From positions 1 to 64,000 of the forward strand of contig JAQGDQ010000116.1 of assembly GCA_030141605.1 (NCBI GenBank): a stretch of DNA of 64,000 nt. The letters are read 5' to 3'. Numbering within the stretch: the first letter of the stretch is position 1; each line of letters opens with the position of its first letter. Below, one piece after another: positions 63,789-64,000 of this stretch. Both the position numbers and the translations under genes were made by a program. Below the pieces are notes generated by a model. It saw nothing but the letters and a program-made list of their open reading frames with translations. It did no database searches and was not told where the DNA came from. This DNA comes from Tubiluchus corallicola (Eukaryota > Priapulida > Priapulimorpha > Priapulimorphida > Tubiluchidae).

Positions 63789-64000
63789 CTGTTTAAAATA
63801 CACAATATATAAACAAAAAAAGACAAATTGTGCGTAAAGCATCATTTACTGTACAGGTACCAAATAATAAATGGGTACAATGTGACTGCCATGTTAATTT
63901 TGTAATGTTCATTATATTTTACTTTTATGCTACATAGTTTCTAAAAATGATACTGCTAGAGACAAACAATTAATTGTTCAGATTTACAAGTATGGAGTCA

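Overview
This window is eukaryotic nuclear DNA from an animal, most likely an invertebrate. It is AT-rich, has no operons, and has long GT-AG introns. The genes are metazoan: a retinoblastoma pocket protein, a GAP1-type RasGAP with PH and Btk modules, a mitochondrial carnitine-pathway dioxygenase and a GPALPP1-like protein. The introns carry decayed LINEs, a 5S-derived SINE and several inverted-repeat DNA elements. I cannot name the phylum from this sequence. Layout: (1) 479-14327, minus strand: an RB1 orthologue. Fifteen coding exons run from the start codon through pocket A to the first residues of pocket B; the rest lies beyond the left edge. A promoter with a perfect E2F consensus, an inverted CCAAT box and an E-box sits at about 14.33-14.53 kb. 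(2) 14.53-18.10 kb: intergenic, containing a 789-bp fold-back mariner-like element. (3) 18097-26949, minus strand: trimethyllysine dioxygenase (TMLHE), eight exons, with a probable 11-nt first coding exon that completes a mitochondrial presequence. Its introns hold two reverse-transcriptase remnants, a 5S-rRNA-derived SINE and a TA-flanked MITE. (4) 26950-27545: a short head-to-head intergenic region, probably a bidirectional promoter. (5) 27546-58333, plus strand: a RASA2/RASA3-type RasGAP, complete in 22 coding exons and 816 codons (C2-C2-RasGAP-PH-Btk). Its introns carry a fold-back module near 36 kb, a dimeric minisatellite near 39.5-40.0 kb and a pogo/Tigger-like element at 56.1-57.4 kb. 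(6) 58334-60154: facing 3' untranslated regions. (7) 60155-63788, minus strand: the C-terminal four exons of a GPALPP1/DUF3752 gene, running off the right edge, with a 1.4-kb terminal-inverted-repeat element in its last intron. The four genes do not form a pathway: they concern cell-cycle control, carnitine synthesis, Ras signalling and a poorly characterised nuclear protein. Every exon junction listed was phase-checked by hand; the reconstructed frames stay open through all joins. I found no prokaryotic system, CRISPR array or evident novel defence system. The most unusual material is in the repeats: the dimeric minisatellite, the TTAGGG-bearing MITE and the fold-back elements.
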